Below, piece by piece: positions 1 through 8,787 of a stretch of DNA of 64,000 bases. The notes beneath the pieces are model-generated. The model saw only the letters and a program-made list of their open reading frames with translations, did no database searches and had not been told where the DNA came from. Within the stretch, counting starts at the first letter, position 1. Every line of letters starts with the position of its first letter. Position numbers and translations under genes: made by a program. Origin of the DNA: an uncultured Muribaculaceae bacterium (GTDB taxonomy: Bacteria; Bacteroidota; Bacteroidia; Bacteroidales; Muribaculaceae); assembly GCA_910577355.1 (NCBI GenBank), contig CAJTMY010000007.1, positions 18,447 to 82,446 on the forward strand, read 5' to 3'.

Positions 1-1
1 C

Positions 2-1612
2 GACTGCCTGCTGCGCGTCGGCGACCTCGAGCGCCTGCTGTCGAAAGTCGCATCGGGTCGCGCCACACCCCGCGACATGCTCCAGATACGCAACGCACTC
101 GACCAGATACCTCCGATAAAGGAGATGTGCATGCGCTCGCCCGACCCCTCGCTCCGCTCCATGGGCGAGCAGCTCAACCCCTGCGCCTCGATCCGCGACC
201 GCATAGCACGCGAGATAGCCGACGACGCCTCGCCCAAGGGCGACTACATACGCTCCGGCGTCGACCCCGAGCTCGACGACCTCCGCGCCATAGCCTACTC
301 TGGCAAGGACTACCTGCTCCAGATACAGGCCCGCGAGAGCAAGGCCACCGGCATCAGCTCGCTCAAGATAGGCTACAACAACGTGTTCGGTTACTACATC
401 GAGGTCACCAACACACACCGCGACAAGGTGCCCCCCGAGTGGATACGCAAGCAGACCCTCGTCAACGCCGAGCGATACATCACCCAGGAACTCAAGGAAT
501 ACGAAGAGAAGATCCTCTCAGCTCAGGACAAGATCGAATCCATACAGGCACGCCTCTACGCCGCCCTCACTGCCGCCGTCGACTCGTTCATGGGCGCCCT
601 CCGCCTCGACGCATCCATCCTCGCGCGGCTCGACGTGCTCAACGCATTCACCCGCGTGGCTGCCGAGAATCACTACACCCGACCCACCGTCGACGACTCC
701 CTGCGCATCGAGCTCGTCGAGGCACGCCACCCCGTCATCGAGCGACGCCTCCCGCCCGGCGAGCCATATATCAGCAACAGCGTCACCCTCGACAACGACA
801 CCGACCAGATAATGATGATCACCGGCCCCAACATGTCGGGCAAATCAGCCCTGCTGCGCCAGACCGCCCTCAACGTCATCATGGCTCAGGCCGGCTGCTA
901 CGTGGCCGCACAGAGCGCCCATATCGGCGTGGTCGACAAGATATTCACCCGCGTGGGAGCATCCGACAACATATCCCTCGGCGAATCCACATTCATGGTC
1001 GAGATGAACGAGGCCGCCGCCATCCTCAACAACATGTCGCGCCGCTCCCTCATCCTCTTCGACGAGCTCGGCCGCGGCACATCCACATACGACGGGATAT
1101 CGATCGCCTGGGCCATCATCGAATACATCCACGACTACCGCGACCTGCATCCCAAGACCCTCTTCGCCACACACTACCACGAGCTCAACGAGATGAAAAA
1201 CACCCTCGACCGCATCGTCAACGTCAACGTATCAGTCAAGGAAATCGACGGCAAAGTGGTATTCCTGCGCAAGCTCGCACCCGGCGGCTCGGAACACTCA
1301 TTCGGCATACACGTGGCACGCCTCGCCGGCATGCCCCCCGCCATAGTGAAGCGCGCCGACAAAGTCCTTAAGCAACTCGAGCAGGCCAACCGCCACGACG
1401 GCACCGACGCAGCCCCCGCCGACACCCGCGCCGCCCTCTCATCGATCGACTCCGCCCCCGGCATGCAGCTCTCCTTCTTCCAGCTCGACGACCCCGTGCT
1501 CGAGCAGGTGCGCGACGAGATACTCGGCATCGACATCGACAACCTCACCCCACTGCAGGCCCTCACAAAACTCAACGACATCCGCCGCATACTTACCGGC
1601 CGATTCCAATAA
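2..1612 (+). CDS. mutS: DNA mismatch repair protein MutS, C-terminal part (gene enters from the left edge)
   Basis: This is the C-terminal part of the mismatch-recognition ATPase that starts DNA mismatch repair. The reading frame is open to the first base of the window, so the N-terminal mismatch-binding domain lies outside. Visible are the lever/clamp region, then the ATPase: Walker A GPNMSGKSA near 826-850, Walker B and signature FDELGRGTSTYDG near 1057-1095, and the HYHEL motif near 1175. Family knowledge: the Walker A, Walker B and dimer-interface motifs are those of MutS rather than MutS2, and no Smr domain follows. An AT-poor tail with FFQLDD and a C-terminal helical segment follows, as in full MutS. 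The era gene follows after 73 bp with no clear promoter, so the two may be cotranscribed. Confidence 0.96.
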   Translation, partial: DCLLRVGDLERLLSKVASGRATPRDMLQIRNALDQIPPIKEMCMRSPDPSLRSMGEQLNPCASIRDRIAREIADDASPKGDYIRSGVDPELDDLRAIAYSGKDYLLQIQARESKATGISSLKIGYNNVFGYYIEVTNTHRDKVPPEWIRKQTLVNAERYITQELKEYEEKILSAQDKIESIQARLYAALTAAVDSFMGALRLDASILARLDVLNAFTRVAAENHYTRPTVDDSLRIELVEARHPVIERRLPPGEPYISNSVTLDNDTDQIMMITGPNMSGKSALLRQTALNVIMAQAGCYVAAQSAHIGVVDKIFTRVGASDNISLGESTFMVEMNEAAAILNNMSRRSLILFDELGRGTSTYDGISIAWAIIEYIHDYRDLHPKTLFATHYHELNEMKNTLDRIVNVNVSVKEIDGKVVFLRKLAPGGSEHSFGIHVARLAGMPPAIVKRADKVLKQLEQANRHDGTDAAPADTRAALSSIDSAPGMQLSFFQLDDPVLEQVRDEILGIDIDNLTPLQALTKLNDIRRILTGRFQ

Positions 1613-1627
1613 CCATTTACCCCTCCC

Positions 1628-1658
1628 GTGTGTTTTAAGTAAGGACTTAAAGACACAC
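1628..1658. other. Hairpin in the mutS-era spacer
   Basis: GTGTGTTTTAAGT (1628-1640) pairs with ACTTAAAGACACAC (1645-1658) with one bulged base around an AAGG loop. No U-tract follows on either strand, so it is not a standard intrinsic terminator. It may stabilise or process the mutS-era transcript; that role is only inferred. Confidence 0.45.
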
Positions 1659-1685
1659 CCACAACATAAAACACCGCCACACACA

Positions 1686-2576
1686 ATGGAACAGAAACAT
1701 AAATCGGGCTTCGTAAACATCGTAGGCAACCCCAACGTAGGCAAATCCACCCTCATGAACGACCTCGTAGGCGAGCGCGTGAGCATCATCACCTCCAAGG
1801 CACAGACCACCCGCCACCGCATCATGGGCATTGTCAACACCCCCGAATACCAGATAGTATTCTCCGACACCCCCGGCGTCCTCGCCCCCAAATACAAGCT
1901 CCAGGAGAGCATGCTCAATTTCTCCGAGGGCGCACTCACCGACGCCGACATCCTGCTCTACGTCACCGACGTGGTCGAAGACCCCACCAAGAACGCCGAC
2001 TTCCTCGCCCGCGTCGCCGCCGAGAAGATCCCCGTGCTGCTCGTCATCAACAAGATCGACCTGCTCAAAGACCAGAAACAGCTCGAGGAAATCGTCGACC
2101 GCTGGCACACCATGCTCCCCGCCGCCGAGATATTCCCCACATCGGCCAAAGAAGGATTCAACGTACAGAACCTCATGCGCCGCATCGTTGAGCTACTGCC
2201 CCAGGGCGAGCCATACTTCGGCAAAGACGCCCTCACCGACAAGCCCGCCCGATTCTTCGTCACCGAGATCATCCGCGAGAAGATCCTCCTCAACTACGAC
2301 AAGGAAGTACCCTACTCCGCCGAGGTCATCGTCGAGAAATTCGAGGAGAAAGACACCTCCATACACATCATGGCCGTGATATACGTAGAGCGCGACTCAC
2401 AGAAAGGCATCCTCATCGGCAAAGGCGGCTCCATGCTCAAACGCGTAGGCACCGAAGCCCGCAAGGACATCGAGAAATTCTTCGGCAAGAGCGTATACCT
2501 CGAGCTATTCGTCAAGGTAGAGCCCAACTGGCGCAACCGCGAGAATAAGCTCCGCCAGTTCGGATACATCGAATAA
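1686..2576 (+). CDS. era: GTPase Era (ribosome assembly)
   Basis: Era is an essential GTPase that binds 16S rRNA and helps mature the small ribosomal subunit. The 296-residue protein has the usual length. Visible motifs are G1 GNPNVGKST (14-22), the switch I Thr-rich segment AQTTRHRIMG, G3 DTPG (61-64) and G4 NKID near 120. The C-terminal KH domain carries GKGG (about residue 246), the RNA-binding loop. The first ATG is the natural start because the motif spacing matches the family. It lies between mutS and der; the pairing of era with der recalls their shared role in ribosome biogenesis. Confidence 0.97.
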   Translation: MEQKHKSGFVNIVGNPNVGKSTLMNDLVGERVSIITSKAQTTRHRIMGIVNTPEYQIVFSDTPGVLAPKYKLQESMLNFSEGALTDADILLYVTDVVEDPTKNADFLARVAAEKIPVLLVINKIDLLKDQKQLEEIVDRWHTMLPAAEIFPTSAKEGFNVQNLMRRIVELLPQGEPYFGKDALTDKPARFFVTEIIREKILLNYDKEVPYSAEVIVEKFEEKDTSIHIMAVIYVERDSQKGILIGKGGSMLKRVGTEARKDIEKFFGKSVYLELFVKVEPNWRNRENKLRQFGYIE

Positions 2577-2589
2577 CGAATTTTTTTCG

Positions 2590-2597
2590 TACCTTTG
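2590..2597 (+). promoter_or_regulatory. Promoter -7 box for der
   Basis: TACCTTTG matches the Bacteroidetes -7 consensus TAnnTTTG. It lies 25 bp before the der start codon and just past the era stop. The -33 element is not clear. Confidence 0.6.
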
Positions 2598-2622
2598 CAC
2601 CAAACATTCAACCGATAGATAA

Positions 2623-3939
2623 ATGCTCGTAGCAATAGTAGGCCGCCCCAACGTAGGCAAATCCACCCTCTTCAACCGTCTCACACAGACACGCACAGCC
2701 ATCGTCGACCCCACCGCCGGCACCACACGCGACCGCCAGTACGGCAAGGTCGACTGGAACGGCGTCGAATTCTCCATCGTCGACACAGGCGGATGGGTGG
2801 TCAACTCCGACGACATCTTCGAGTCGGAGATCAACCGCCAGGTGCACCTCGCCATCGAGCAGGCACAGGTAATACTCTTCGTCGTCGACGCCATGAACGG
2901 CACCACCGACCTCGACGACCACGTCGCCGAGATACTCCGCAAGAGCAACAAACCCGTCATACTCGTCGCCAACAAAGTCGACTCAAACGAGTGGATATAC
3001 AACGTGCCCGAATTCTACTCCCTCGGCCTCGGCGACCCCTATCCCGTATCAGCCATCAACGGCTACGGCACCGGCGACCTCCTCGACGAAGTGGTCAAAG
3101 ACCTCCCCGCCGAAGACCCCGACCGGGCCGAACAGCTCGACGACATACCCCGCTTCGCAATCGTAGGCCGCCCCAACGCCGGCAAGTCATCGCTCATCAA
3201 CGCCTTCATCGGCGAAGACCGGCACATCGTCACCGACATCGCCGGCACCACACGCGATTCCATCTACACCCGCTACGACAAATTCGGATTCGACTTCTAC
3301 CTCGTCGACACCGCCGGCATCCGCAAGAAGACCAAAGTAAACGAAGACATCGAGTACTACTCCGTCATCCGCTCCATACGCGCCATCGAGGCATCCGACG
3401 TATGCATCCTCATCATCGACGCCACACGAGGCATCGAGGCACAGGACGTCAACATATTCTCCCTCATCCAGCGCAACAAGAAAGGCATCGTCGTGGTAGT
3501 CAACAAATGGGACATCGCCACCGACAAGTCGCAGGCCGCCATCAAGCACTTCGAAGCCACCATCCGCGAGCGCTTCGCACCCTTCACCGACTTCCCCATA
3601 ATCTTCGGCTCCGCACTCACCAAACAGCGCATCTACAAGGTGATAGAGACCGCCGTCGACGTATACAAGAACCGCCGCCGCACCATCCCCACCTCCGAGA
3701 TCAACCGCGTGCTCCAGGAAGACATCACCGCCTTCCCGCCCCCCTCCAACAAAGGAAAGTTCATCAAGATAAAGTACATCACCATGCTCAAAGACGCACA
3801 GGTGCCCACCTTCATCTTCTTCTGCAACCTCCCCCAATGGATCAAGGAACCCTACCGCCGCTACCTCGAGAACAAGATCCGCGAGCACTGGGACTTCTCC
3901 GGCACCCCCGTCAGCCTCTTCTTCCGCGACAAATCCTAA
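2623..3939 (+). CDS. der: GTPase Der (EngA), double G-domain ribosome assembly factor
   Basis: Der is an essential tandem GTPase needed for large ribosomal subunit assembly. The 438-residue protein shows two complete G domains: GRPNVGKS (7-14) with DTGG and NKVD, and GRPNAGKS (about 181-188) with DTAG and NKWD. A C-terminal KH-like domain follows (about 350-438). This order and length are diagnostic. A TAnnTTTG promoter box lies directly upstream, so it can be transcribed independently of era. Confidence 0.97.
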   Translation: MLVAIVGRPNVGKSTLFNRLTQTRTAIVDPTAGTTRDRQYGKVDWNGVEFSIVDTGGWVVNSDDIFESEINRQVHLAIEQAQVILFVVDAMNGTTDLDDHVAEILRKSNKPVILVANKVDSNEWIYNVPEFYSLGLGDPYPVSAINGYGTGDLLDEVVKDLPAEDPDRAEQLDDIPRFAIVGRPNAGKSSLINAFIGEDRHIVTDIAGTTRDSIYTRYDKFGFDFYLVDTAGIRKKTKVNEDIEYYSVIRSIRAIEASDVCILIIDATRGIEAQDVNIFSLIQRNKKGIVVVVNKWDIATDKSQAAIKHFEATIRERFAPFTDFPIIFGSALTKQRIYKVIETAVDVYKNRRRTIPTSEINRVLQEDITAFPPPSNKGKFIKIKYITMLKDAQVPTFIFFCNLPQWIKEPYRRYLENKIREHWDFSGTPVSLFFRDKS

Positions 3940-3971
3940 GCGGCAACCCACTGGTCAGCATTATATAATAT

Positions 3972-4179
3972 ATGACCGACAATACGCGCCATTGCCACCG
4001 GTCCGGACATCATAGACGTTGTCGAGTCACCCTCCCCCAATGTCCCGCACCACGCGATAATCACATTTTACATCGATGGGGAGCGTCGCCGGGGCAACAC
4101 ACCACACCCGCGTTTCCGCCGATACAAAGAAGCCCTGCTGGAACTATTCGCCAAAAGAAAAGTAAAAGTCACCGGATGA
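3972..4179 (+). pseudogene. Possible small frameshifted coding remnant
   Basis: An ATG at 3972 opens a frame that is poor after six codons. The next frame is open from 3976 to a TGA at 4177-4179 and gives a protein-like sequence: acidic DIIDVVES, then ITFYIDGERRRGN, then a basic amphipathic helix YKEALLELFAKRKVKV. It has no usable start codon of its own. One inserted base near 3981-3990 would fuse MTDN to this frame. The family is not recognised. It could be a remnant, a sequencing indel, or a chance open frame. Confidence 0.3.
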
Positions 4180-4350
4180 TTACACCATATGCCACAAAGC
4201 AAACATAACATCGATAACTGAAGAACGGCAGGCGTGCGTAGCCCGCCGATTTACTCGTAACCGAGCCCGCCGAGCCCCTAAGGCGAGGCGTGCTCGGACA
4301 GCACCTATCACTATTGCCGGCGCCCGTAGGCCGCCGATTTTGAGACACCG
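4180..4350. repeat. GC-rich intergenic repeat block
   Basis: The spacer between der and korB holds short repeats such as GTAGCCCGCCGATTT and GTAGGCCGCCGATTTT, alternating with GC-rich inverted arms. Similar GCCGATTT-ended units recur in other spacers of this window (about 9.75, 15.35 and 30.4 kb). I see no credible gene here. Confidence 0.5.
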
Positions 4351-4393
4351 AGTCACCACTCTGGAAATCAAACAACTGCATAATAGCAAAACA

Positions 4394-4434
4394 ATCCCCC
4401 CGCCGGCCGCGGGCATCGCGGCCGGCGGGGGGAT
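4394..4434 (-). terminator. Strong intrinsic terminator of korAB
   Basis: An 18-bp GC-rich stem (4394-4411 with 4417-4434) around a GGCAT loop lies just past the korB stop codon. On the minus strand it is followed by TTGTTTTGCTATT, a U-rich tract. Confidence 0.85.
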
Positions 4435-4449
4435 GCTATGTAGGGATGT

Positions 4450-5463
4450 TTATTCCACCGTCCAGGTTTCGCCGGCTAGGATCATGTCGCGCAGCGTGTC
4501 GAAACCCTTCTTGGCGCGCACTGCGGCCACCTGCTCGGTGAGAGCCTCGTCATAGCTCGGCGCCTCCACGTCGCGTATCACACCGATAGCCAGAGGCAGC
4601 GTCTCGCCGTCCATCATGGCGAGCTGCTGATGCAGGAAGTTGCTCGGCGTATGGGCGTCGTGCACCAGCACATCGTCGATAGTGTAGCCGTCCTCGCCGA
4701 GGGTCACAGCCTTGAGCAGGAAGCCATCCTGCACCAGGCCGCGGTTGTTGTCCTTGCCGAAAAGCATCTTCTCGCCGTGGCGCAGATGGATGGTGCGTTC
4801 GGCACGCACGGCCTTGTCGGTGATGGGATTGTGGATGCCGTTGTTGAATATCACACAGTTCTGCAATATCTCGGTCACCGACGTGCCCTTGTGGCGGCCG
4901 GCGGCCACGAGCACCTCCTGCGAGGTGGCAAGCTCCACATCGATCGAGCGCGCGAAGAAATTGCCGCGCGCGCCGAAGCACAGCTCAGCGGGGATGAACG
5001 GATTCTCCACCGTGCCGTAGGGCGACGATTTCGACACGAAGCCGCGGGCCGACGTGGGCGAGTACTGCCCCTTGGTGAGGCCGTATATCTTGTTGTTGAA
5101 CAATATGATATTGATATCTATATTGCGGCGGATGGCATGTATGAAGTGGTTGCCGCCGATAGCCAGGCCGTCGCCGTCGCCCGATATCTGCCATACGGTC
5201 ATCTCGGGATTGGCGTTCTTGAAGCCTGTGGCGATGGCTGCCGCACGGCCGTGGATGGTGTGGAAGCCGTAGGTGTTCATGTAGTAGGGCAGGCGCGACG
5301 AGCATCCGATACCCGATATCACGGCTGTCATGTGCGGGGGCACGCCGAGGGTGGCCATCGCCTTGTGGAGGGTGTTGAGAATGGCGTGGTCGCCACAGCC
5401 GGGGCACCAGCGCACCGACTGGTCGCTCTTATACGAAGCGGCTGTATATTGTTGTTCTTCCAT
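4450..5463 (-). CDS. korB: 2-oxoacid:ferredoxin oxidoreductase beta subunit (2-oxoglutarate synthase type)
   Basis: This is the thiamine-diphosphate subunit of a ferredoxin-linked 2-oxoacid oxidoreductase. It decarboxylates a 2-oxoacid, probably 2-oxoglutarate, to an acyl-CoA with reduction of ferredoxin, or runs in reverse. The 337-residue protein has WCPGCGDH near residues 19-26 and the TPP motif GDGDGLAIGGNH (about 96-107), followed by an Asn pair at the end of the cofactor site. It sits 3 bp after korA and is followed by a strong terminator, so the two form a closed two-gene operon. Substrate choice between 2-oxoglutarate and other 2-oxoacids is inferred from overall type. Confidence 0.93.
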   Translation of the reverse strand: MEEQQYTAASYKSDQSVRWCPGCGDHAILNTLHKAMATLGVPPHMTAVISGIGCSSRLPYYMNTYGFHTIHGRAAAIATGFKNANPEMTVWQISGDGDGLAIGGNHFIHAIRRNIDINIILFNNKIYGLTKGQYSPTSARGFVSKSSPYGTVENPFIPAELCFGARGNFFARSIDVELATSQEVLVAAGRHKGTSVTEILQNCVIFNNGIHNPITDKAVRAERTIHLRHGEKMLFGKDNNRGLVQDGFLLKAVTLGEDGYTIDDVLVHDAHTPSNFLHQQLAMMDGETLPLAIGVIRDVEAPSYDEALTEQVAAVRAKKGFDTLRDMILAGETWTVE

Positions 5464-5466
5464 CGT

Positions 5467-7320
5467 TCAGAGGCTTTGGGTCATGTAGTTTTTTACTTGT
5501 TCTACTATTTCGGCCACCTGGAAGGGCTGGCCCTGTATCTTGTTGATACGCAGTATCTCGGTGCCGGGGAGTTTCGACTGCAGATAGTCGGCGAACATGC
5601 CCGTGTTGAGCTCGGCCACTATCACGCGGCGGTAGCGGCGTATCACGTCGAGCGCGTTGGCCGGCAGCGGGTTGATGTAGCGGAAGTGGGCGAATGCCAC
5701 GGGCTTGCCCTCGGCGGCGAGGTCGTCGGTGGCCGTCATCAGATGGCCGAATGTGCCGCCCCAGCCTATCAGCAGGGTATCACTCTCAGGCTCGCCGTAT
5801 ACCTCCAGGGCCGGGATATTGTCGGCGATGCGGGCTATCTTCTCGCGGCGGGTGAGCACCATCTTCTCATGGTTGGCGGGGTCGGTCGATATCGCGCCGG
5901 TCACATAGTCCTTCTCGAGGCCGCCGAGGCGGTGCATAGCACCCTCGGTGCCGGGCAGAGCCCAGTAGCGCACCTTTGTATGCTCGTCGCGCTGATAGGG
6001 ACGCCAGCCGCCGGCGATCATGTCGGATGTCACCTCGGGCACCTTGATTGCGGGATACTCGTCGGCCTCGGGCACGCGCCATGCGCTCGAGCCGTTGCCG
6101 ATGAAGGCGTCGGTGAGCAGGATTACCGGAGTCATGTGCTCCACAGCTATGCGTGCGGCCTCGAAGGCCATCGTGAAGCAGTCGGTGGGAGTGGCGGCGG
6201 CCACCACAGCCACGGACGACTCGCCGTTGCGGCCGTAGAGAGCCTGCATCAGGTCGGTCTGCTCGGTCTTGGTGGGCAGGCCCGTCGACGGGCCGCCGCG
6301 CTGCACGTCTATCACCACAAGGGGCAGCTCGGCCATCACGGCCAGACCGATGCCCTCGCTCTTCAGCGCGAGGCCGGGGCCCGATGTGCTGGTCACGGCA
6401 AGGTTGCCGGCAAACGAAGCGCCGATGGCCGAGCATACGCCGGCTATCTCGTCCTCCATCTGTATGGCCTTCACGCCCAGATCCTTGCGCTTGGCAAGCT
6501 CGTGCAGGATATCCGTGGCCGGAGTGATGGGATACGAACCCAGGAAGAGCGGACGGCCGCACTTCTCCGAGGCCATTATCAGGCCCCATGCCGTAGCCGT
6601 GTTGCCGTTGATGTCGGTATACACGCCCGGCTTGGGCTCATCCGACTCTATGCGGTAGGTCGATACCGACGCATGTATGTTGTTGCCGTAGTTGTAGCCC
6701 GCCTCGATCACCTTGGCGTTGGCCTCATATACTGCGGGCTTTTTGGCGAATTTGTTGTGCAGGTGGCGCAGGGCGCTTTCGAGCGGACGGTCGAAGAGCC
6801 AGCATACAAGGCCGAGAGCGAAGATATTGCGGCACTTCAGCACGGCTTTGGCGTCGAGACCCGAGCCTTCCAGAGCGGCCTTTGTCATCGAGGTCACGGG
6901 CACTTCCACCACCTGGGCCTTGATACCGAGTTCCTCGAAGGGACGGTCGGTGGTAAAAAGAGCCTTCTTCAGATCAGCTTCCTTGAACGAGTCGATGTCT
7001 ACGATGATCACACCGCCCGGTTTGAGGAATTTCACGTTCTGCTTCAGCGCGGCGGGATTCATGGCAATGAGCACGTCGCACTTGTCGCCGGGGGTGTGGA
7101 CATTCTGTCCCACGCTTACCTGGAAGCCTGATACACCGCTCAGCGAGCCCTGAGGCGCGCGGATTTCGGCAGGATAGTCGGGGAAGGTCGAAACCTGGTT
7201 GCCAACTCCGGCCGATACATTGGTGAAAATGTTGCCGGCGAGCTGCATGCCGTCGCCCGAATCGCCCGAGAAGCGGACTACTACCTTGTCGAGAACTTTT
7301 AGGTTGGTTTTCTCTAACAT
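5467..7320 (-). CDS. korA: 2-oxoacid:ferredoxin oxidoreductase alpha subunit with fused gamma domain
   Basis: This is the large subunit of the same oxidoreductase. The first 190 or so residues are the gamma domain, opening with VVRFSGDSGDGMQLAGNIF, here fused to the front of the pyrimidine-binding alpha domain. Further on come GSYPITPATDILHELA, where 2-oxoacid and CoA-binding elements start, and DEIAGVCSAIGASFAGN, with the conserved Glu that activates TPP. The 617-residue length fits the fused gamma-alpha class. A TAnnTTTG promoter lies upstream of the start codon, and korB follows at once. Confidence 0.94.
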   Translation of the reverse strand: MLEKTNLKVLDKVVVRFSGDSGDGMQLAGNIFTNVSAGVGNQVSTFPDYPAEIRAPQGSLSGVSGFQVSVGQNVHTPGDKCDVLIAMNPAALKQNVKFLKPGGVIIVDIDSFKEADLKKALFTTDRPFEELGIKAQVVEVPVTSMTKAALEGSGLDAKAVLKCRNIFALGLVCWLFDRPLESALRHLHNKFAKKPAVYEANAKVIEAGYNYGNNIHASVSTYRIESDEPKPGVYTDINGNTATAWGLIMASEKCGRPLFLGSYPITPATDILHELAKRKDLGVKAIQMEDEIAGVCSAIGASFAGNLAVTSTSGPGLALKSEGIGLAVMAELPLVVIDVQRGGPSTGLPTKTEQTDLMQALYGRNGESSVAVVAAATPTDCFTMAFEAARIAVEHMTPVILLTDAFIGNGSSAWRVPEADEYPAIKVPEVTSDMIAGGWRPYQRDEHTKVRYWALPGTEGAMHRLGGLEKDYVTGAISTDPANHEKMVLTRREKIARIADNIPALEVYGEPESDTLLIGWGGTFGHLMTATDDLAAEGKPVAFAHFRYINPLPANALDVIRRYRRVIVAELNTGMFADYLQSKLPGTEILRINKIQGQPFQVAEIVEQVKNYMTQSL

Positions 7321-7373
7321 GTTGATTTAGGGTCGTTTATATGGAGGTTGTGTTTCCTCGTTAATTGTGTGGG

Positions 7374-7404
7374 CAAAGATACGCAAAACTTTCAGATATA
7401 CCAA
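7374..7404 (-). promoter_or_regulatory. korAB promoter
   Basis: Read on the minus strand, TATCTTTG (7381-7374) matches the -7 box, and TTGG (7404-7401) sits 19 nt upstream as the -33 element. Confidence 0.7.
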
Positions 7405-7419
7405 CTTTTAGAGCTCGAA

Positions 7420-8691
7420 TCACATCCGCAGCAAAAATTTCCATGCCGGGATTACTTCGATTTCCACTCCGTCTTTCTTTATCACGCCCTCATCTCCGTA
7501 AGTTACAATTATATTGCGTCGGCACGACAGGCGCGACTGCACCTTTACCAATGCCGACGTTTCTCTCTCGAATGTGCCTTCGGCATCATTCATCATGTAA
7601 CATACCTGAATGGCAGTCTCCGTCTGAGGAATGTAAAAATCAACTTCCACTCCATGATTGTAGAAATAGACGGCATCTTTTGATCCATAACTTGAAAGCA
7701 GCTTCAATGCCACCATGTTTTCAAGCAGGGAGGTGCGTATGTCAAGAGCCAGCAGGGATATTATGCCATTGTCGATAAAATAGTATTTCGGATTGGACAC
7801 CTTATCAGCAAGACTGTCCGCAATATTGGCAACCGGCAATATCAGGTATGCTTCGGAAGCGTATGCCAGATAATTTATCACCGTGCTTTTGCCTATCTTC
7901 GTCCCGGTAGAGGCCACAATGTTCGTCGCCCGGGTAAATGACAGCGGTTGCTTGACACTTTCCGCCAGTTTACGGAAAAGAATTCGCAGGGCAAAAATAT
8001 TCTCAATCCTGTGGCGCGCAGCAATGTCCCCAAGAAATATCTTCTGATAGAGGCTCATAAGATAATCTCGTTTCACCGACAGCGTGGCACATTCAGGAAA
8101 ACCGCCGAACTGGAAATATTCCTCGAACAGCCCCATTAACTCTCCACGGGCGGTCGTTGTAGCCGTCAACAGTTTGTCATCAGGATTTTTGCCGTTGGCT
8201 GTAAGGTATTCATCGAATTGCATGGGAAACACCTCACGGGTCATATATCTGCCCCCGAGAGCCGCATTCACATCCGTTGACAGCATCTTCGCATTGCTTC
8301 CGGTTATGAATACCGTAAATTTATTGTCTGCAATCCTGCGCGCGAAACGCTCCCAACCATCGACATTCTGAATTTCATCAAGAAACAGCATCGGGCGTTT
8401 CCCACTCAGTCCGGAATGAACCTCAAGTATCATGTTCAGGTCATCGACCGTCATCTCCGCAAGACGCTCATCCTCAAAGTTGATATATACTATCTCATCC
8501 CAGGAGTATCCTGCGGCAATCAGTTCCTGAATCTTGCCGTAAAGGATATAAGATTTTCCGGCGCGACGCGCACCCACTAAAACCTGACGGTCAAATCCGT
8601 CAAGCGATATATTTCGTTTTATAACCTCGTGACGCATAACCTCTTCACGGTTTTCAAGCATCACCTCGCGTAGAATTTCAGATTTTATCAT
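7420..8691 (-). CDS. AAA-type ATP-binding protein with C-terminal DUF4143
   Basis: This 423-residue protein belongs to the AAA_14/DUF4143 ATPases common in Bacteroidetes accessory DNA. Visible are Walker A GARRAGKS (40-47), Walker B MLFLDEIQNVDGWE (about 100-113) and sensor FITGSNAKML, with the DUF4143 region after about residue 220. The C-terminal part has the YFIDNGI and VDFYI segments usual for the family, which resemble a degenerate PD-(D/E)XK fold. Cellular role is unknown; the family has been discussed with mobile or regulatory elements. Its promoter is flanked by two perfect palindromes, suggesting tight control. GC content is lower than in the neighbouring korAB genes. Confidence 0.88.
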   Translation of the reverse strand: MIKSEILREVMLENREEVMRHEVIKRNISLDGFDRQVLVGARRAGKSYILYGKIQELIAAGYSWDEIVYINFEDERLAEMTVDDLNMILEVHSGLSGKRPMLFLDEIQNVDGWERFARRIADNKFTVFITGSNAKMLSTDVNAALGGRYMTREVFPMQFDEYLTANGKNPDDKLLTATTTARGELMGLFEEYFQFGGFPECATLSVKRDYLMSLYQKIFLGDIAARHRIENIFALRILFRKLAESVKQPLSFTRATNIVASTGTKIGKSTVINYLAYASEAYLILPVANIADSLADKVSNPKYYFIDNGIISLLALDIRTSLLENMVALKLLSSYGSKDAVYFYNHGVEVDFYIPQTETAIQVCYMMNDAEGTFERETSALVKVQSRLSCRRNIIVTYGDEGVIKKDGVEIEVIPAWKFLLRM

Positions 8692-8700
8692 TGCAGCTAC

Positions 8701-8718
8701 TGTCTTATTCGTAAGACA
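8701..8718. repeat. Proximal operator-like palindrome of the DUF4143 gene
   Basis: TGTCTTA (8701-8707), TTCG loop, TAAGACA (8712-8718): 7-bp perfect arms. It lies immediately downstream of the -7 box, over the expected transcription start, and 10 bp before the start codon. Confidence 0.7.
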
Positions 8719-8747
8719 AAATTAAGCATTTTATGTCTTATACACAA
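8717..8747 (-). promoter_or_regulatory. Promoter of the DUF4143 ATPase gene
   Basis: On the minus strand TAATTTTG (8724-8717) is a perfect TAnnTTTG box, with TTG (8747-8745) 20 nt upstream. Both elements touch the two flanking palindromes. Confidence 0.65.
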
Positions 8748-8754
8748 GACATAA
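8731..8754. repeat. Distal operator-like palindrome of the DUF4143 gene
   Basis: TTATGTCTT (8731-8739), six-base spacer, AAGACATAA (8746-8754): 9-bp perfect arms sharing the TGTCTT core of the proximal copy. The two centres are 33 bp apart, about three helical turns. Confidence 0.7.
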
Positions 8755-8787
8755 ACTGATATTTTAAAAACTGCAGCTCGCGACCCG

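Noticed and set aside
4630..7131. 833-residue plus-strand open frame
   Set aside because: It is antisense to korA and korB, whose motifs are unmistakable; its His/Gly/Val-rich sequence is a GC-rich shadow.
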